From Terrilactibacillus laevilacticus (GTDB lineage Bacteria; Bacillota; Bacilli; Bacillales; Sporolactobacillaceae): a stretch of 64,000 nt of DNA. This document shows, piece by piece, positions 8,678-19,149 of this stretch. The stretch's first letter is position 1. Every line of letters begins with the position of its first letter. The notes beneath the pieces were generated by a model. The model searched no databases. It had not been told where the DNA came from and saw only the letters and a program-made list of their open reading frames with translations. The translations under genes were made by a program, and so were the position numbers. The DNA lies in the NCBI RefSeq assembly GCF_006517395.1, contig NZ_VDCY01000009.1, forward strand, positions 58,667 through 122,666, written 5' to 3'.

Positions 8678-11551
8678 ATGGCACAAGAAAATATTATTGT
8701 TAAAGGTGCACGGGAAAACAATTTAAAAAATGTCGATATCACCATACCGAGAGATAAACTTGTTGTTCTAACGGGTCTTTCAGGTTCAGGGAAATCCTCA
8801 CTTGCATTTGACACCATTTATGCAGAAGGACAACGGCGTTACGTTGAATCGTTGTCTGCTTATGCTCGTCAATTTTTAGGACAAATGGATAAGCCTGATG
8901 TGGATGCGATAGAAGGGTTATCACCAGCGATCTCGATTGATCAAAAAACGACGAGTCGAAATCCACGTTCAACCGTTGGGACCGTGACAGAAGTTTATGA
9001 TTATTTACGTTTGCTTTTTGCAAGGATCGGCCATCCCGTCTGTCCAGAGCATGGCATTGAGATTACTTCTCAGACGATCGAACAAATGGTTGACCGTGTA
9101 TTGTCTTATCCAGAACGGACGAAGCTACAAATTTTAGCGCCGATTGTTTCTGGACGAAAAGGAGCTCACGTCAAAATTCTTGAAGACATTAAGAAAAAAG
9201 GGTACGTGCGCGTTCGTGTTGATGGAGAACTACGGGAAGTCGCTGAAGAAATTTCCCTTGAAAAAAATAAGAAACATAATATTGAAGTGGTCATTGACCG
9301 TATTGTCGTCAAAGATGGTGTTCGTTCAAGGCTTGCAGACTCACTTGAAGCGGCGACAAAACTCGCCGATGGACGCGCTATTGTCGATATCATTGGCGGT
9401 GAAGAACTGCTGTTTAGTGAGCATCACTCTTGTCCCTATTGTGGATTTTCTATCGGTGAACTCGAACCTCGATTGTTTTCCTTTAACAGTCCTTTCGGCG
9501 CCTGTCCGGATTGCGGGGGACTCGGTACACGTATGGAAGTGGATTTAGATCTTGTCATTCCAGATTGGACTAAATCGTTACATGATCATGCCATTGCTCC
9601 GTGGGAACCAACAAGTTCTCAATATTATCCCCAACTCTTGAAATGTGTCTGCGATCATTTTGGGATTGACCGATTTGTTCCAGTTGAACAATTATCAAAA
9701 GAACAAATGGATCTTATTTTATATGGGAGCCAAACGGAACGTATTCGCTTTGAATATGTGACTGAATTTGGCGAGCATAAGAAAAGAGATATTTTCTTTG
9801 AAGGCGTTATTCCGAATATTAGTCGTCGTTATCAGGAAACGGGGTCTGATTACATTCGTGAACAGATGGAAGGCTATATGGCCTCTAAGGCTTGTCCAAC
9901 ATGTAAAGGACAACGTTTGAAAAAGGAAGCCTTGGCGGTGAAAATTGGCGGTCAAAATATTAGTGAAGTGACAGCGCAGCCGATTCGTCAGTTCCAACAC
10001 TTTTTTGATACGCTTCAATTATCGGAAAAAGAACAGGCGATTGCCCGTCTTATTTTACGAGAAATTAAGGAACGTGTTGGATTTTTAATTGATGTCGGTT
10101 TGGATTATTTAACGCTTGGCCGTGCCGCAGGGACCTTGTCAGGAGGCGAAGCCCAACGTATTCGATTAGCGACACAAGTAGGTTCGAGATTGATGGGCGT
10201 CCTATATATTCTCGATGAGCCATCAATTGGATTGCATCAGCGGGATAATGATCGTCTTATTCAAACTCTCGTTAATATGCGAAACCTCGGTAATACCCTT
10301 ATCGTTGTCGAACATGATGAAGACACGATGCTCGCCGCAGATCATATTATTGATATTGGCCCTGGGGCAGGTGCCCATGGAGGGACCATCACAGCACAAG
10401 GGACACCTGAAGAATTAATGAATAATGAAAATTCCCTAACTGGGCAATATTTATCGGGGGAAAAATTCATCCCAGTACCTACATTACGAAGGCAGCCTGA
10501 TAAGCGGAAGTTGAAATTGAAAGGTGCTAAGGAAAATAATTTAAAGAATGTTTCGGTCGATTTTCCGCTAGGATTACTCACATGTGTCACTGGAGTGTCT
10601 GGTTCAGGTAAAAGTACATTAGTTAATGAAATCCTTTTTAAATATTTAGCTCAAAAACTTCATGGAAGAAAGGAAAAACCAGGAGAATTTAAAAGCATCG
10701 AAGGATTGGAAGAACTAGACCGAGTGATTGATATTGATCAAGCTCCGATCGGGCGTACGCCACGTTCAAATCCAGCCACTTATACAGGTGTTTTTGATAT
10801 GATCCGTGATGTCTATGCCCAAACTAACGAAGCCAAAATTCGTGGTTATAAAAAAGGACGCTTTAGCTTTAATGTCAAAGGCGGACGTTGTGAAGCCTGT
10901 CGTGGTGATGGCATTATTAAAATCGAAATGCACTTCTTGCCAGATGTCTATGTGCCATGTGAAGTATGTCACGGAAAACGATATAATCGTGAAACATTAG
11001 AAGTAACTTACAAAGGCAAGACGATAGCGGATGTTTTGGATATGACGGTTGAAGAAGGCTTAGAATTCTTTGAAAACATCCCGCGTATTAAAAGACGATT
11101 AGAACCGTTACACGCTGTAGGACTTGGTTATATAAAACTAGGACAACCAGCAACGACCTTATCAGGTGGAGAAGCCCAAAGGGTTAAACTCGCCTCTCAA
11201 CTCTATAAACGGACAAAAGGACGAGCATTGTATATACTAGATGAACCAACGACTGGTTTGCATGTAGATGACATTTCCCGATTGCTAGAAGTGCTTCAAC
11301 AATTAGTCGATAATGGCGATTCGGTGCTTATTATTGAGCATAATCTTGACGTTATTAAAGCGGCTGATTACTTAATCGATCTTGGTCCTGAAGGTGGGGA
11401 CGGCGGTGGTACCATCGTTGTGACAGGGACTCCAGAAGTGGTAGCAGCACATCCAGAATCTTACACAGGAAAGTATCTAAAACCGATTTTAGAACGTGAT
11501 AAGAAACGAATGGAAGATCGGTTAGAAAAGCAAGAACAAACCATTCAATAA
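8678..11551 (+). CDS. uvrA: Excinuclease ABC subunit A
   Basis: Dimeric DNA-damage sensor of nucleotide excision repair with two ABC ATPase units. The 957-residue product has Walker A motifs GLSGSGKS (33-40) and GVSGSGKS (639-646), two LSGGEAQR signatures, and Cys pairs for zinc: CPYC near 252 with CPDC near 276, and CEAC with CEVC in the second half around the insertion hairpin. Full length and intact. Start ATG lies six bases after uvrB and uses a purine-rich site that overlaps the uvrB stop. Co-transcribed with uvrB. Confidence 0.98.
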   Translation: MAQENIIVKGARENNLKNVDITIPRDKLVVLTGLSGSGKSSLAFDTIYAEGQRRYVESLSAYARQFLGQMDKPDVDAIEGLSPAISIDQKTTSRNPRSTVGTVTEVYDYLRLLFARIGHPVCPEHGIEITSQTIEQMVDRVLSYPERTKLQILAPIVSGRKGAHVKILEDIKKKGYVRVRVDGELREVAEEISLEKNKKHNIEVVIDRIVVKDGVRSRLADSLEAATKLADGRAIVDIIGGEELLFSEHHSCPYCGFSIGELEPRLFSFNSPFGACPDCGGLGTRMEVDLDLVIPDWTKSLHDHAIAPWEPTSSQYYPQLLKCVCDHFGIDRFVPVEQLSKEQMDLILYGSQTERIRFEYVTEFGEHKKRDIFFEGVIPNISRRYQETGSDYIREQMEGYMASKACPTCKGQRLKKEALAVKIGGQNISEVTAQPIRQFQHFFDTLQLSEKEQAIARLILREIKERVGFLIDVGLDYLTLGRAAGTLSGGEAQRIRLATQVGSRLMGVLYILDEPSIGLHQRDNDRLIQTLVNMRNLGNTLIVVEHDEDTMLAADHIIDIGPGAGAHGGTITAQGTPEELMNNENSLTGQYLSGEKFIPVPTLRRQPDKRKLKLKGAKENNLKNVSVDFPLGLLTCVTGVSGSGKSTLVNEILFKYLAQKLHGRKEKPGEFKSIEGLEELDRVIDIDQAPIGRTPRSNPATYTGVFDMIRDVYAQTNEAKIRGYKKGRFSFNVKGGRCEACRGDGIIKIEMHFLPDVYVPCEVCHGKRYNRETLEVTYKGKTIADVLDMTVEEGLEFFENIPRIKRRLEPLHAVGLGYIKLGQPATTLSGGEAQRVKLASQLYKRTKGRALYILDEPTTGLHVDDISRLLEVLQQLVDNGDSVLIIEHNLDVIKAADYLIDLGPEGGDGGGTIVVTGTPEVVAAHPESYTGKYLKPILERDKKRMEDRLEKQEQTIQ

Positions 11552-11617
11552 GGCGTAAATAGATTGGGTTTAGTAGAAATTTAGACCATCTGGTAAATAA
11601 GGATAAAGTTCTTGTTG

Positions 11618-11650
11618 TAAAGGGCATGCTTCGGTATGTCCTTTATTATA
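11618..11650 (+). terminator. Terminator of uvrBA
   Basis: TAAAGGGCAT pairs with ATGTCCTTTA (one G-T pair) around a TTCGG-containing loop, followed by TTATA. Confidence 0.75.
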
Positions 11651-11776
11651 TGCAATAAATGAGATTCTAGCTTTGACTAAAGGGTTATGAATAAATTACG
11701 CTTTTCATTCGAACGATTGAAACATTAGTCACTTTTTGTTTTAATATAAGTATCGTTTTGCATAATTTGTCTAAAA

Positions 11777-11991
11777 GTGCGTGTTCAAAAAGGTTGACAA
11801 ACGAAAAGGGTTACTGGCTAAGTACGCTGGCATCCTACCAGAACGCCAGTACTAGCCCGTCCTGGGCTTCGGAAGATCAAGGCGGCGCTGTTTTGAGGAC
11901 CGGAATGTAGGTTTTTACTACATGAGGACCGGAAAAACGAGCGGGCGCCGAGATTCGTAGTTTATCATTTGGTGGGTTTTGAACAACCTCT
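11777..11991 (+). mobile_element. Element B, copy 1 (MITE-like)
   Basis: A 215-bp non-coding element with imperfect terminal inverted repeats around a GTTCAAAAAG core (left GTGCGTGTTCAAAAAGG, right CTTTTGAACAACCTCT-like). It is flanked by perfect 4-bp direct repeats AAAA (11773-11776 and 11992-11995). Internal parts include GAGGACCGG repeats around a TGTAG..CTACA hairpin. Same length as copy 2 at 23992. Confidence 0.85.
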
Positions 11992-12166
11992 AAAAATACA
12001 TAAAAGTTTCGGATTTTATCGAAAATGGGGTTGTTTAACCCCTGTGTATAAGGGTATAGTGGAATTATTGTTATATAAATTAGAGAAATTGCATATATTC
12101 TTAAATAGTATCTTTAAATTATTTTGGTGTGGGTCACCATAGACTTTTCGAGATAGGGGTGATAAT

Positions 12167-12358
12167 TTGAAAAAGTTGTATAAATCTAAGAAAAATAAAA
12201 TGGTATCTGGTGTGTTAGGCGGAATCAGTGAATATCTGAATGTCGATGCCACGATCGTTCGAATTGTGTATGCCACATTAACCGTCTTAACGGCTTTTTT
12301 TGCTTTTATTTTTCTATATATTATCGCAGCAGTTATTATTCCATCAGAAGAAAGTTAG
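12167..12358 (+). CDS. yvlC: PspC-domain small membrane protein (YvlC-like)
   Basis: A 63-residue protein with one PspC domain: basic N-terminus (KKLYKSKKNKM), the SGVLGGISEYLNVDATIVR core, then a hydrophobic stretch (about residues 37-58) that should span the membrane. PspC proteins act in membrane-stress responses; the role of the short Bacillus YvlC form is not settled. TTG start after an AGGGGTG site. It is directly followed by a YvlD homologue, as in B. subtilis yvlC-yvlD. Confidence 0.82.
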   Translation: MKKLYKSKKNKMVSGVLGGISEYLNVDATIVRIVYATLTVLTAFFAFIFLYIIAAVIIPSEES

Positions 12359-12365
12359 TGATTCC

Positions 12366-12728
12366 TTGTTTAAAAATTGGTTGATCAATATTATCGTTAA
12401 TGCTATTGTCTTAATGATGATAGCGGGCTATATTCATACTTTTCATTTTTCTAGTATCTGGTCTGTCTTTGGAGCAAGTGTGATTTTATCCATATTGAAT
12501 ATTATCATTCGTCCAATATTAATTATATTAACGCTTCCGGTGACCATTGTTACTTTAGGATTATTTATTTTTGTCATTAATGGGATGACGTTATGGATTG
12601 TATCCGAATTGATGGGTCCAGATTTTCAAATCGATGGTTTTGGAACAGCCATTCTTGCGTCAATAATCATGACACTCTGTAATTTAATTATTTCAAATTT
12701 TATCGTTAAACCACTGCGGAAGCGTTAA
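12366..12728 (+). CDS. yvlD: Phage-holin-family-4 membrane protein (YvlD-like)
   Basis: About 120 residues with four hydrophobic segments and the IIRPILIILTLPVTIVTLG core of the YvlD family. Function unknown; grouped with mycobacteriophage-type holin family 4 by fold, but in Bacillus it is chromosomal and linked to stress-responsive yvlABCD. No ATG is available at the expected position: TTG 12366 gives the family length, and a weak GAAGAAAG site precedes it; TTG 12381 is an alternative. The terminator begins inside the final codons. Confidence 0.78.
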   Translation: MFKNWLINIIVNAIVLMMIAGYIHTFHFSSIWSVFGASVILSILNIIIRPILIILTLPVTIVTLGLFIFVINGMTLWIVSELMGPDFQIDGFGTAILASIIMTLCNLIISNFIVKPLRKR

Positions 12729-12741
12729 GCCGCAGTTTTTC
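12713..12741 (+). terminator. Terminator of yvlCD overlapping the stop codon
   Basis: ACTGCGG pairs with CCGCAGT around a 10-base loop, followed by TTTTTC. The left arm lies in the last codons of yvlD. Confidence 0.85.
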
Positions 12742-12896
12742 TTTATGTATGAATGAAATGATCTTTTAAAGATATGGGAGCCTACAGCTTTATCATGTAC
12801 AAATACTCATACATAGATCTATGAGTCAGAGATAGAGATAGGGGTGTTAAAACTTTTGTGGTAAAATAAACCTAAGTTTTCATGGGAGGGCGAATT

Positions 12897-13832
12897 ATGG
12901 GAAAAGTAAGCGTTAGTGAATTAATAAAACGTTTTGATTTAAAGCTTGTCAGTGGCGCTGAAGGGATTAACCGAGAAATTACAGTCAGCGATATTTCAAG
13001 ACCTGGTCTCGAAATGGCAGGTTATTTTACGTATTATCCAGCCGAAAGACTTCAGTTACTAGGAAAAACAGAATTGACTTTTTTCCTAGAATTAGATTCT
13101 AACGAACGTTTCAAAAGAACAGATCAACTTTGCGCACCTGAAACACCATGTATTATTATTTCTAGAAATCTGGAAGTTCCTGAAGAATTTATTGTCTCAT
13201 CGAATAATAAAGGTGTGCCAATCCTGAGTTCGAATAAACAAACGACCAAGTTAAGTAGTTTACTGACAAATTACTTGGAAGCAAAATTGGCGCCAATGAC
13301 GGCTGTTCATGGCGTGCTCGTTGATATATATGGGGTTGGAGTTTTATTAACAGGGGATAGTGGTGTTGGTAAAAGTGAAACGGCCCTTGAACTTGTAAAA
13401 AGAGGTCATCGCTTAGTGGCGGATGATTCAGTAGAAATACGAAAAATGTCAGAAACAGAGCTCGTTGGAAGTGCCCCTGAACTGATTAAGCATTTACTCG
13501 AGATTCGTGGACTAGGTATCATCGATGTGATGACACTATTTGGTGCTGGAGCAGTTCGGAGCTATAAAAAAGTATCTCTTAGTATTCATCTTGAAATATG
13601 GGATCCTAAGAAAATGTATGACCGTGTAGGTCTTGAAGAACGTCATACGAGCCTCGTTGGTACGAAGATTCCACAGTTGGTTCTCCCTGTTCGCCCAGGT
13701 CGAAATTTAGCCGTCATCGTTGAAGTTGCGGCCATGAATTTTAGATTAAAAAATATGGGAATTCATACTGCGCAACAATTCTCAGATCGATTAAATCAAA
13801 CATTGACCACCCAAAGAGACGTAGAAATTTAA
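12897..13832 (+). CDS. hprK: HPr kinase/phosphorylase
   Basis: Bifunctional sensor of carbon catabolite repression: phosphorylates HPr (and Crh) on Ser46 and also removes that phosphate. The 311-residue protein has the N-terminal domain (1-130), H138 (AVHG), Walker A GDSGVGKS at 153-160, DD in VADDSVE, and the HPrK/P signature EIRGLGII at 202-209. ATG 12897 is preceded by GGGAGGG at ideal spacing, so the in-frame upstream ATG at 12882 is not used. First gene of the conserved hprK-lgt-ppaX-yvoF group. Confidence 0.97.
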   Translation: MGKVSVSELIKRFDLKLVSGAEGINREITVSDISRPGLEMAGYFTYYPAERLQLLGKTELTFFLELDSNERFKRTDQLCAPETPCIIISRNLEVPEEFIVSSNNKGVPILSSNKQTTKLSSLLTNYLEAKLAPMTAVHGVLVDIYGVGVLLTGDSGVGKSETALELVKRGHRLVADDSVEIRKMSETELVGSAPELIKHLLEIRGLGIIDVMTLFGAGAVRSYKKVSLSIHLEIWDPKKMYDRVGLEERHTSLVGTKIPQLVLPVRPGRNLAVIVEVAAMNFRLKNMGIHTAQQFSDRLNQTLTTQRDVEI

Positions 13833-13885
13833 AATACTTAGAGCAATGTCTAAAAGGAATGATATGAAGAAAAGGAGTCGTTAAC

Positions 13886-14695
13886 TTGGATGAGACAATT
13901 CAACCTTTAAATAGGATAGCAATAGAGTTTGGAAATTTTCATATTTATTGGTACGGTATTATTATTGCCTTTGGCGCGTTATTAGGTTTAATTATTGCTT
14001 CACGTGAAGGAAAACGTCGCGGGCTGCCTAAAGATCTCTTTGTTGATCTTATTTTATTTGCTGCTCCAATTTCAATAATCTGTGCGCGCATTTACTATGT
14101 TATCTTTGAGTGGTCATACTATTCAGAGCACCCATCTGAAATTATTTCCATATGGAATGGTGGAATCGCCATACATGGTGCACTGATTGGTGCTGTCGCT
14201 ACGACAATTGTTTTTAGCAGAGTCAAAGGAATCTCATTTTGGAAAATTGCAGATATCGCTGCTCCCAGTGTGATCTTAGGACAAGCCATTGGACGTTGGG
14301 GTAATTTCATGAATCAAGAAGCACATGGGGGACCAACGACCCGTCATTTTTTAGAGAATCTACACCTTCCCGATTTCATAATTAATCAAATGTATATTGA
14401 GGGAGTTTATTACATACCGACGTTTTTATATGAGTCCATTTGGGATTTCCTAGGTTTCATTCTTTTACTTGCTTTACGAAAAGTCAACTTAGGACGAGGG
14501 GAAATATTCTTAAGTTATGCGATTTGGTATTCCATTGGTCGTTACTATGTCGAGGGACTCCGTACGGATAGTTTAATGTTAACGAGTCAGCTTCGCATGG
14601 CACAAGTCATCTCAATCGTGCTTATTATCGTATCCTTGGTACTTATTATTTATCGAAGAAAAAAAGGCTATGCCCAAGTGAAATATAGAGATTAG
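13886..14695 (+). CDS. lgt: Prolipoprotein diacylglyceryl transferase
   Basis: Membrane enzyme that moves diacylglycerol from phosphatidylglycerol to the lipobox cysteine of prelipoproteins. The 269-residue protein shows HIYWYG near the N-terminus, H97 in GGIAIHGAL, the Lgt signature [10 protein letters not shown] at 136-145, and about seven hydrophobic segments. The only in-frame start near the family N-terminus is TTG, preceded by AAGGAG. At least two lipoproteins encoded in this window (nuclease, CamS) would be its substrates. Follows hprK as in B. subtilis. Confidence 0.96.
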   Translation: MDETIQPLNRIAIEFGNFHIYWYGIIIAFGALLGLIIASREGKRRGLPKDLFVDLILFAAPISIICARIYYVIFEWSYYSEHPSEIISIWNGGIAIHGALIGAVATTIVFSRVKGISFWKIADIAAPSVILGQAIGRWGNFMNQEAHGGPTTRHFLENLHLPDFIINQMYIEGVYYIPTFLYESIWDFLGFILLLALRKVNLGRGEIFLSYAIWYSIGRYYVEGLRTDSLMLTSQLRMAQVISIVLIIVSLVLIIYRRKKGYAQVKYRD

Positions 14696-14700
14696 CGGCT

Positions 14701-14909
14701 AAAGTGAAACTTCCATCAGTGGGGGTTTCGACGCACAGGATGTGCTAGTGCAGGCGTTGCGACAGGACGACTGGTTTTTAGCCTGCGTCATCCCCACTGA
14801 TGGTTAGCTGAACCAATCGGACCTTTACGGGCTGTTGATCCCCCACCTATCTTATTTGAATACTCAGAATCTCGAGATGGGGGTCTTACAGCCCGTTAAG
14901 GTGGGATAA
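14701..14909 (+). repeat. Repeat A, copy 2 (full length)
   Basis: Complete two-module copy. Outer stem CCATCAGTGGGG/CCCCACTGATGG closes module 1. Module 2 pairs ACGGGCTGT with ACAGCCCGT outside the CCCCCA/TGGGGG stem. It separates lgt from ppaX, genes that are normally close together, so it has split a conserved operon. Confidence 0.8.
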
Positions 14910-14923
14910 AATGAAAGGAATAG

Positions 14924-15574
14924 ATGATCATCATGAAAACCGTATTATTTGATTTAGATGGAACTATTATCAATACAAACCCTTTAATTATCGCTTCTTT
15001 TAAACATACACTGGAGAACTACTACCCAGGTAAATATACAGAAGAAGACATCATTTCTTTTATTGGAGAACCACTTGAGACAAGTTTTCAGAGAGTGGAT
15101 GAAAAGAGAGCTCAGGAAATGGTTGAGATGTACCGAAAACATAATGCAGAAATGCATGATGAACTCGTGGAACAATATGATAATATCGAGACAACATTGC
15201 AGGAACTAACAGACAAGGGTATTATATGCGGTATTGTCTCTACGAAAACTCGAGTGATGGTCCTTAGAGGGCTCAAACTCATGAAATTGGATCACTTCTT
15301 TGATGTGGTGGTCACAATTGATGATGTTCAATTTCCGAAACCGAATCCAGAGCCCCTTCAATTGGCCATGAAAGCTTTGCATGCTGAACCGAGTCAAACG
15401 ATGATGGTCGGAGATAGTATTTCAGATATTCAAGCAGCACAAAATGCGGGTGTTGTAAGTGTCGGAGTGAGTTGGAGTATTAAAGGCAGAGCAGCATTAG
15501 AAAGTGCGGAACCTGATTATATAATCGATGACATGGGTGAACTTCTTGACATCATCCATAAACAAGAAAAATGA
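14924..15574 (+). CDS. ppaX: Pyrophosphatase PpaX (HAD family)
   Basis: Hydrolyses the pyrophosphate released when HprK/P dephosphorylates HPr-Ser-P. The 216-residue HAD protein has DLDGT with the nucleophile D10 and acid/base D12, a Thr/Ser motif in GIVSTKTR, a Lys in FPKPNPEP, and GDSISD near the C-terminus. Start could be ATG 14924 or the in-frame ATG 14933; AAAGGAA lies 3-12 bases upstream of these. Overlaps yvoF by four bases. Sits near hprK and lgt as in B. subtilis, with a repeat A copy between lgt and this gene. Confidence 0.92.
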   Translation: MIIMKTVLFDLDGTIINTNPLIIASFKHTLENYYPGKYTEEDIISFIGEPLETSFQRVDEKRAQEMVEMYRKHNAEMHDELVEQYDNIETTLQELTDKGIICGIVSTKTRVMVLRGLKLMKLDHFFDVVVTIDDVQFPKPNPEPLQLAMKALHAEPSQTMMVGDSISDIQAAQNAGVVSVGVSWSIKGRAALESAEPDYIIDDMGELLDIIHKQEK

Positions 15575-16047
15575 GACAGACTAAACGTTATCCTTTAAGC
15601 GGAGAAAATTCGTTGTGGCAATTGTATCGAACGGTCTCCTTTTTTAAGGTTTGTAAAAATTTCTTTTTCATCCAATTGGGCCGTTACGCGCCTTCCATGC
15701 GGCTAAAACGTTGGATTTATCGAGTTTTTCTAAGAATGAAGATTGGTCAACATACAGCCATTGCTTTAATGGTCATGCCGGATACGATGTTTCCTGAATT
15801 AATTATGATAGGGAATAACTCGATCATTGGTTATAATACAACTTTGCTTGCCCATGAATATTTGATCCATGAATATCGATTGGGTGAAATCAAGATTGGA
15901 AATAATGTGATGATTGGGGCAAACAGCACAATCCTTCCAGGAGTGACGATTGGCGACAACGCGGTTATTTCTGCCTGTACACTAGTAAATAAAGATGTTC
16001 CCGCCGGTGCCTTCGTTGGAGGAAATCCAATGCAATATATTAAATAG
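15571..16047 (+). CDS. yvoF: Left-handed beta-helix acyltransferase (YvoF-like)
   Basis: A 158-residue protein of the hexapeptide-repeat acetyltransferase class. Imperfect [LIV]-G-x4 repeats run from about residue 70 to 150 (for example IGNNVMIGANSTILPGVTIGDNAVISA), ending in GNPMQYIK as in maltose/galactoside O-acetyltransferase relatives. The acceptor substrate is unknown. ATG overlaps the ppaX stop as ATGA, so the two are coupled. Order matches B. subtilis ppaX-yvoF. Confidence 0.88.
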   Translation: MRQTKRYPLSGENSLWQLYRTVSFFKVCKNFFFIQLGRYAPSMRLKRWIYRVFLRMKIGQHTAIALMVMPDTMFPELIMIGNNSIIGYNTTLLAHEYLIHEYRLGEIKIGNNVMIGANSTILPGVTIGDNAVISACTLVNKDVPAGAFVGGNPMQYIK

Positions 16048-16086
16048 AAAAAAGACAGAAACCACCAATTGGTTTTTGTCTTTTTT
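16048..16086 (+). terminator. Terminator of the ppaX-yvoF unit
   Basis: AAAAAAGACA and TGTCTTTTTT arms, with AAACC/GGTTT inside, end in a T-run. Confidence 0.88.
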
Positions 16087-16095
16087 AACATCATA

Positions 16096-16121
16096 AAAAG
16101 ACCAACCATACGGCTGGTCTT
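16096..16121 (-). terminator. Terminator of the minus-strand antiporter gene
   Basis: AAGACCA/TGGTCTT hairpin; read on the minus strand it is followed by TTTTT. It faces the yvoF terminator 10 bases away. Confidence 0.8.
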
Positions 16122-16163
16122 AGTTCTTTCGACAAAATTCGGTTGGTGACAGTAGATTGCGCC

Positions 16164-17225
16164 TTATAACAAATAAAATCCAATCCCCATAATAATATAG
16201 GTGGCAAGCAAGACCGCTCCTTCAAACCAGTTGGTATCACCGTCTGTTGTTAAACTAATAATTAAGACGACACTAAGCACCATCGCTACTAATTCAGGAA
16301 TCGTAAACGTTAATGGCATAAAGGTTGGAAAGAAGATTGAGACTAAAACAAGAACTGGGGCGACAAACATAGCCACTTGTAATGTCGAGCCAATCGCAAT
16401 TTCTACTGCGATGCCCATTTTATTCTTGTAAGCCATGAGAATAGCTGAAGCATGTTCTGCAGCATTACCGACGATTGCAACGATAATAATCCCAATAAAC
16501 AATTCTGACCAGCCAAATGATTTGGCTACAGGCTCAAATGTATGTACCAAGTTTTCACTAATGAGTGCGACAAATAGCGTAGCAACGGCAAGAACGATGA
16601 TCGCCTTTACACCACTCCATTCAGCAACTTCATCTTCTTCGGCTTCATTATGAACATCATCTTGCCCTTTATAAACACCTCGGTGAGTAACAAGTTTGAA
16701 AAAGAGAGCAAAAAGATAAATTAAGATCATTAAGATGGCAATTGCAATACTAAGAATATGAGTTGCGTTATGTTCTAACCGGGTCGAAAAAACATCCGGA
16801 AAAACAAACGAGACAACAATCGAGAAGATAAGGAGACCTGCATTATGCCTTGCTTCAAATACACTAAATCTTTGTCGTTTATATTTTAACCCACCGACAA
16901 AGAAGGATAATCCACCTACCAGAAGCAAGTTTCCGAGGATGGAACCTGTAATAGAAGCCATAACGACATTGAGAAGCCCTGCTTTCAGAGAAAGGATGGC
17001 TATAATTAATTCTACGGCATTACCAAAGGTAGCATTTAATAAGCCACCTATTGAGGGACCTGTCACGATGGCGATACTTTCTGTTGCTCGGCCCATATAA
17101 CTCGCTAATCCAATAATTGTAATACAATTAAGTACAAACATTAATATTGGTGACCAATGCATAAAACTCCCAATCAGAGAGAGAGGAACACCAATAATTG
17201 TAAGAAAGAAAAAAATACGATTCAT
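16164..17225 (-). CDS. Ca2+/H+ antiporter of the CaCA superfamily (YfkE/ChaA-like)
   Basis: Membrane exchanger that exports calcium against protons. The 353-residue product has 11 hydrophobic segments and the two alpha repeats of the superfamily: GNAVELIIAILSL in the first half and GNAAEHASAIL in the second, each with the acidic residue that binds the cation, joined by an acidic loop (EAEEDEVAEW). ATG 17225 is preceded on the minus strand by AGGGGG eight bases away; a longer reading from 17258 lacks such a site. It resembles B. subtilis YfkE. Unlinked in function to its neighbours. Confidence 0.92.
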   Translation of the reverse strand: MNRIFFFLTIIGVPLSLIGSFMHWSPILMFVLNCITIIGLASYMGRATESIAIVTGPSIGGLLNATFGNAVELIIAILSLKAGLLNVVMASITGSILGNLLLVGGLSFFVGGLKYKRQRFSVFEARHNAGLLIFSIVVSFVFPDVFSTRLEHNATHILSIAIAILMILIYLFALFFKLVTHRGVYKGQDDVHNEAEEDEVAEWSGVKAIIVLAVATLFVALISENLVHTFEPVAKSFGWSELFIGIIIVAIVGNAAEHASAILMAYKNKMGIAVEIAIGSTLQVAMFVAPVLVLVSIFFPTFMPLTFTIPELVAMVLSVVLIISLTTDGDTNWFEGAVLLATYIIMGIGFYLL

Positions 17226-17352
17226 CAATAAATTCCCCCTAAAGAATGAGTCCGACATGATTATTGTCTATCGATGCTTTTTTATTATACCCAAAGTTTC
17301 CTTTATGTAAATCATTCGTTCATGTATGTTGTACTACATTAACGATAAAACA

Positions 17353-17385
17353 AAACAGTCTCAGTATAGAGAGACTGCTGTTTTT
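17353..17385 (-). terminator. Possible terminator of the nuclease gene
   Basis: AGTCTC/GAGACT hairpin; on the minus strand it is followed by TGTTTTGTTTT. A second short AAACGG/CCGTTT palindrome lies nearer the stop, at about 17443. Confidence 0.6.
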
Positions 17386-17466
17386 AATTAGACTAAACGG
17401 TTGTCTTAGCAAGTATAAACAAGATGAAGTGAAAATAATTAAAACGGTCCGTTTTGTCAGTTTAGC

Positions 17467-18255
17467 TTATCTCTTTGGTGCTCTAAATCCTGCTTTTTTG
17501 GCTTCGCTGACTGAACAAAAAAGCTGTTCAGGTTTTGTTTGGCTATACGAAGGATCACCTGGTTGATGATAGATTTTATCCCCGCTGGAGCTGATATTTC
17601 CTTTGATTTTACAAGATCCACCGGATTGTTGAGAAGATGACTTATTGGTCGATGCTGAGATTGAAGATGATGTATTGTGGGTTTTAGCTTTATTCATATC
17701 ATAGCCACTAGAAGTTGCGTATCCTGGGATTGACCAAATGCCTAAGTGAGCCTTCTCGGCGTCTGCTTGTTTTTCTTTTAACATGTCTAAATGTTTTGTA
17801 TTAGGTGGATAAATGTAACCGACTCGTGCAAGCCCTTTTTCTACAACCTTCGCGTTATACATGTCTCCATTTTCTAAATAAATATAACCAAGTAAACGGT
17901 CATATTTATCACGTTCATGACCTTTAACCCCTTCTTCGATTTGAATGTGGCTACCAACAGGCAGTTCCTTTTCAGCGAATTGGCTAGCTTCAGGGCCATA
18001 GATTTGAACAGGTTTACCAGGAGCATGGGTTTCAGGTGTATCAATAAGTAACATTCGAACGATTTCATCTTTCCCTTTTATCTTGACATGAATGGTGTCG
18101 CCGTCAACTATTTTTACAACGGTGGCTGAGATGCGATCAGAACCTTGATTAGCCGTGTCGGTAAGCAGGCTACTACAGCCAGTTAGAAGTCCGATCGTAA
18201 TCATGCTTAAGATTAAAATAAGATTTTTTAAGTAGAGTGTCATGCGTTTGTTCAT
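17467..18255 (-). CDS. Thermonuclease-family (SNase) lipoprotein with C-terminal Cys domain
   Basis: Extracellular, membrane-tethered nuclease. The 262-residue protein has a lipoprotein signal with lipobox LTGC (C27), an SNase domain from about 45 to 165 (VVKIVDGDTI; RMLLIDTPE with likely catalytic Arg and Glu; ERDKYDRLLGYI with the second Arg), a Ser/Thr-rich linker, and a C-terminal domain with CKIKGNISS, YHQPGDPSY and FCSVSEAKKAGF. That tail resembles short secreted Cys-pair domains found after nuclease domains. ATG 18255 follows GGAGG; the upstream TTG at 18276 is rejected. Likely role is degradation or uptake of external nucleic acid, by inference. Confidence 0.88.
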   Translation of the reverse strand: MNKRMTLYLKNLILILSMITIGLLTGCSSLLTDTANQGSDRISATVVKIVDGDTIHVKIKGKDEIVRMLLIDTPETHAPGKPVQIYGPEASQFAEKELPVGSHIQIEEGVKGHERDKYDRLLGYIYLENGDMYNAKVVEKGLARVGYIYPPNTKHLDMLKEKQADAEKAHLGIWSIPGYATSSGYDMNKAKTHNTSSSISASTNKSSSQQSGGSCKIKGNISSSGDKIYHQPGDPSYSQTKPEQLFCSVSEAKKAGFRAPKR

Positions 18256-18474
18256 AAAATAAATCCTCCAATGCAAATGAGAGCGTATGTACCCCTTTAT
18301 ACATTATATAACGAATTGATTTATTTGGATAGAAGAAGTTGATAATGAAGACTAAATACTAAAATAAAAAACTCCTATTAGAAGGATAACTTTACTGACT
18401 CAATGCATCAGGTGGATCACTCACTAGATCTCCAGGGTTAATTTCGGGTCGATCAATAACCTACTTAATGATCT

Positions 18475-19149
18475 TTACATTTTTTCCAAAAAAACCCCTT
18501 CATCCTTTTTCCATTCCAAATAAAATACTTGTTTAGCATTGTCTATTTTATGTTCACGCAAGGTATTAAAAAGCCAATTTTCATCTAAACCTGCTTCCTT
18601 TAAATTTTCATAGTCCACTTCTCCATCATTAATTAATGTTATAGGGAGATAAACAGGCTTTTGAGGAACATTTAGATCTGATTTTTTGGTTATATCATAT
18701 TTTGATTTTTTTAAAACATTGACAGATCCATCCGTTTCGAGAACAGCATAAGCGACTTCTCTTATTGAAAATACGCTTCTTTGACGAAGTAAATTTTGAA
18801 GCTCATCAAGATCGAGTTTATTCTTTTTCATTTCTTCTCGATCTATATGCCCATTTCTTATAATAATGGAAGGTTTTCCTTCCAAAAAGCTTCTTGACCC
18901 ACGAAACTTCTGTGTAAACCATTCAATGATGTAAATCATTAAACCCCATATGGCGACAGAAAGTAAAATTGAATTAAGCTTCACATTATTATCGTAGATC
19001 GCATTTCCAACGAGTTCGCCAAGAACAATTGAGGAGATAAAATCAAACGTGGTGATTTGAGCGAGGGAGACTTTACCTAATATTTTTGTCATCAAAAACA
19101 AAGCAACAAATCCAACGATAAGTTCTATAATTAAAGATTTTGCGTCCAT
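18475..19149 (-). CDS. DUF421 (YetF-type) membrane protein
   Basis: A 224-residue protein with three hydrophobic segments in residues 1-80, including the conserved TTFDFISSIVLGELVGNAIYD, and a cytoplasmic alpha/beta domain containing GKPSIIIRNGHI and LRQRSVFSIREVAYAVLETDG. This is the DUF421 plan seen in B. subtilis YetF/YdfS; members are linked to spore-coat or membrane stress but the biochemical role is not established. AAAGGAAC precedes the ATG. No neighbour gives a functional hint; the 219 bases between it and the nuclease gene show no gene. Confidence 0.88.
   Translation of the reverse strand: MDAKSLIIELIVGFVALFLMTKILGKVSLAQITTFDFISSIVLGELVGNAIYDNNVKLNSILLSVAIWGLMIYIIEWFTQKFRGSRSFLEGKPSIIIRNGHIDREEMKKNKLDLDELQNLLRQRSVFSIREVAYAVLETDGSVNVLKKSKYDITKKSDLNVPQKPVYLPITLINDGEVDYENLKEAGLDENWLFNTLREHKIDNAKQVFYLEWKKDEGVFLEKM

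Noticed and set aside
17264..17566. 100-residue plus-strand open frame
   Set aside because: Runs antisense into the 3' end of the nuclease gene and across its terminator; no ribosome site.
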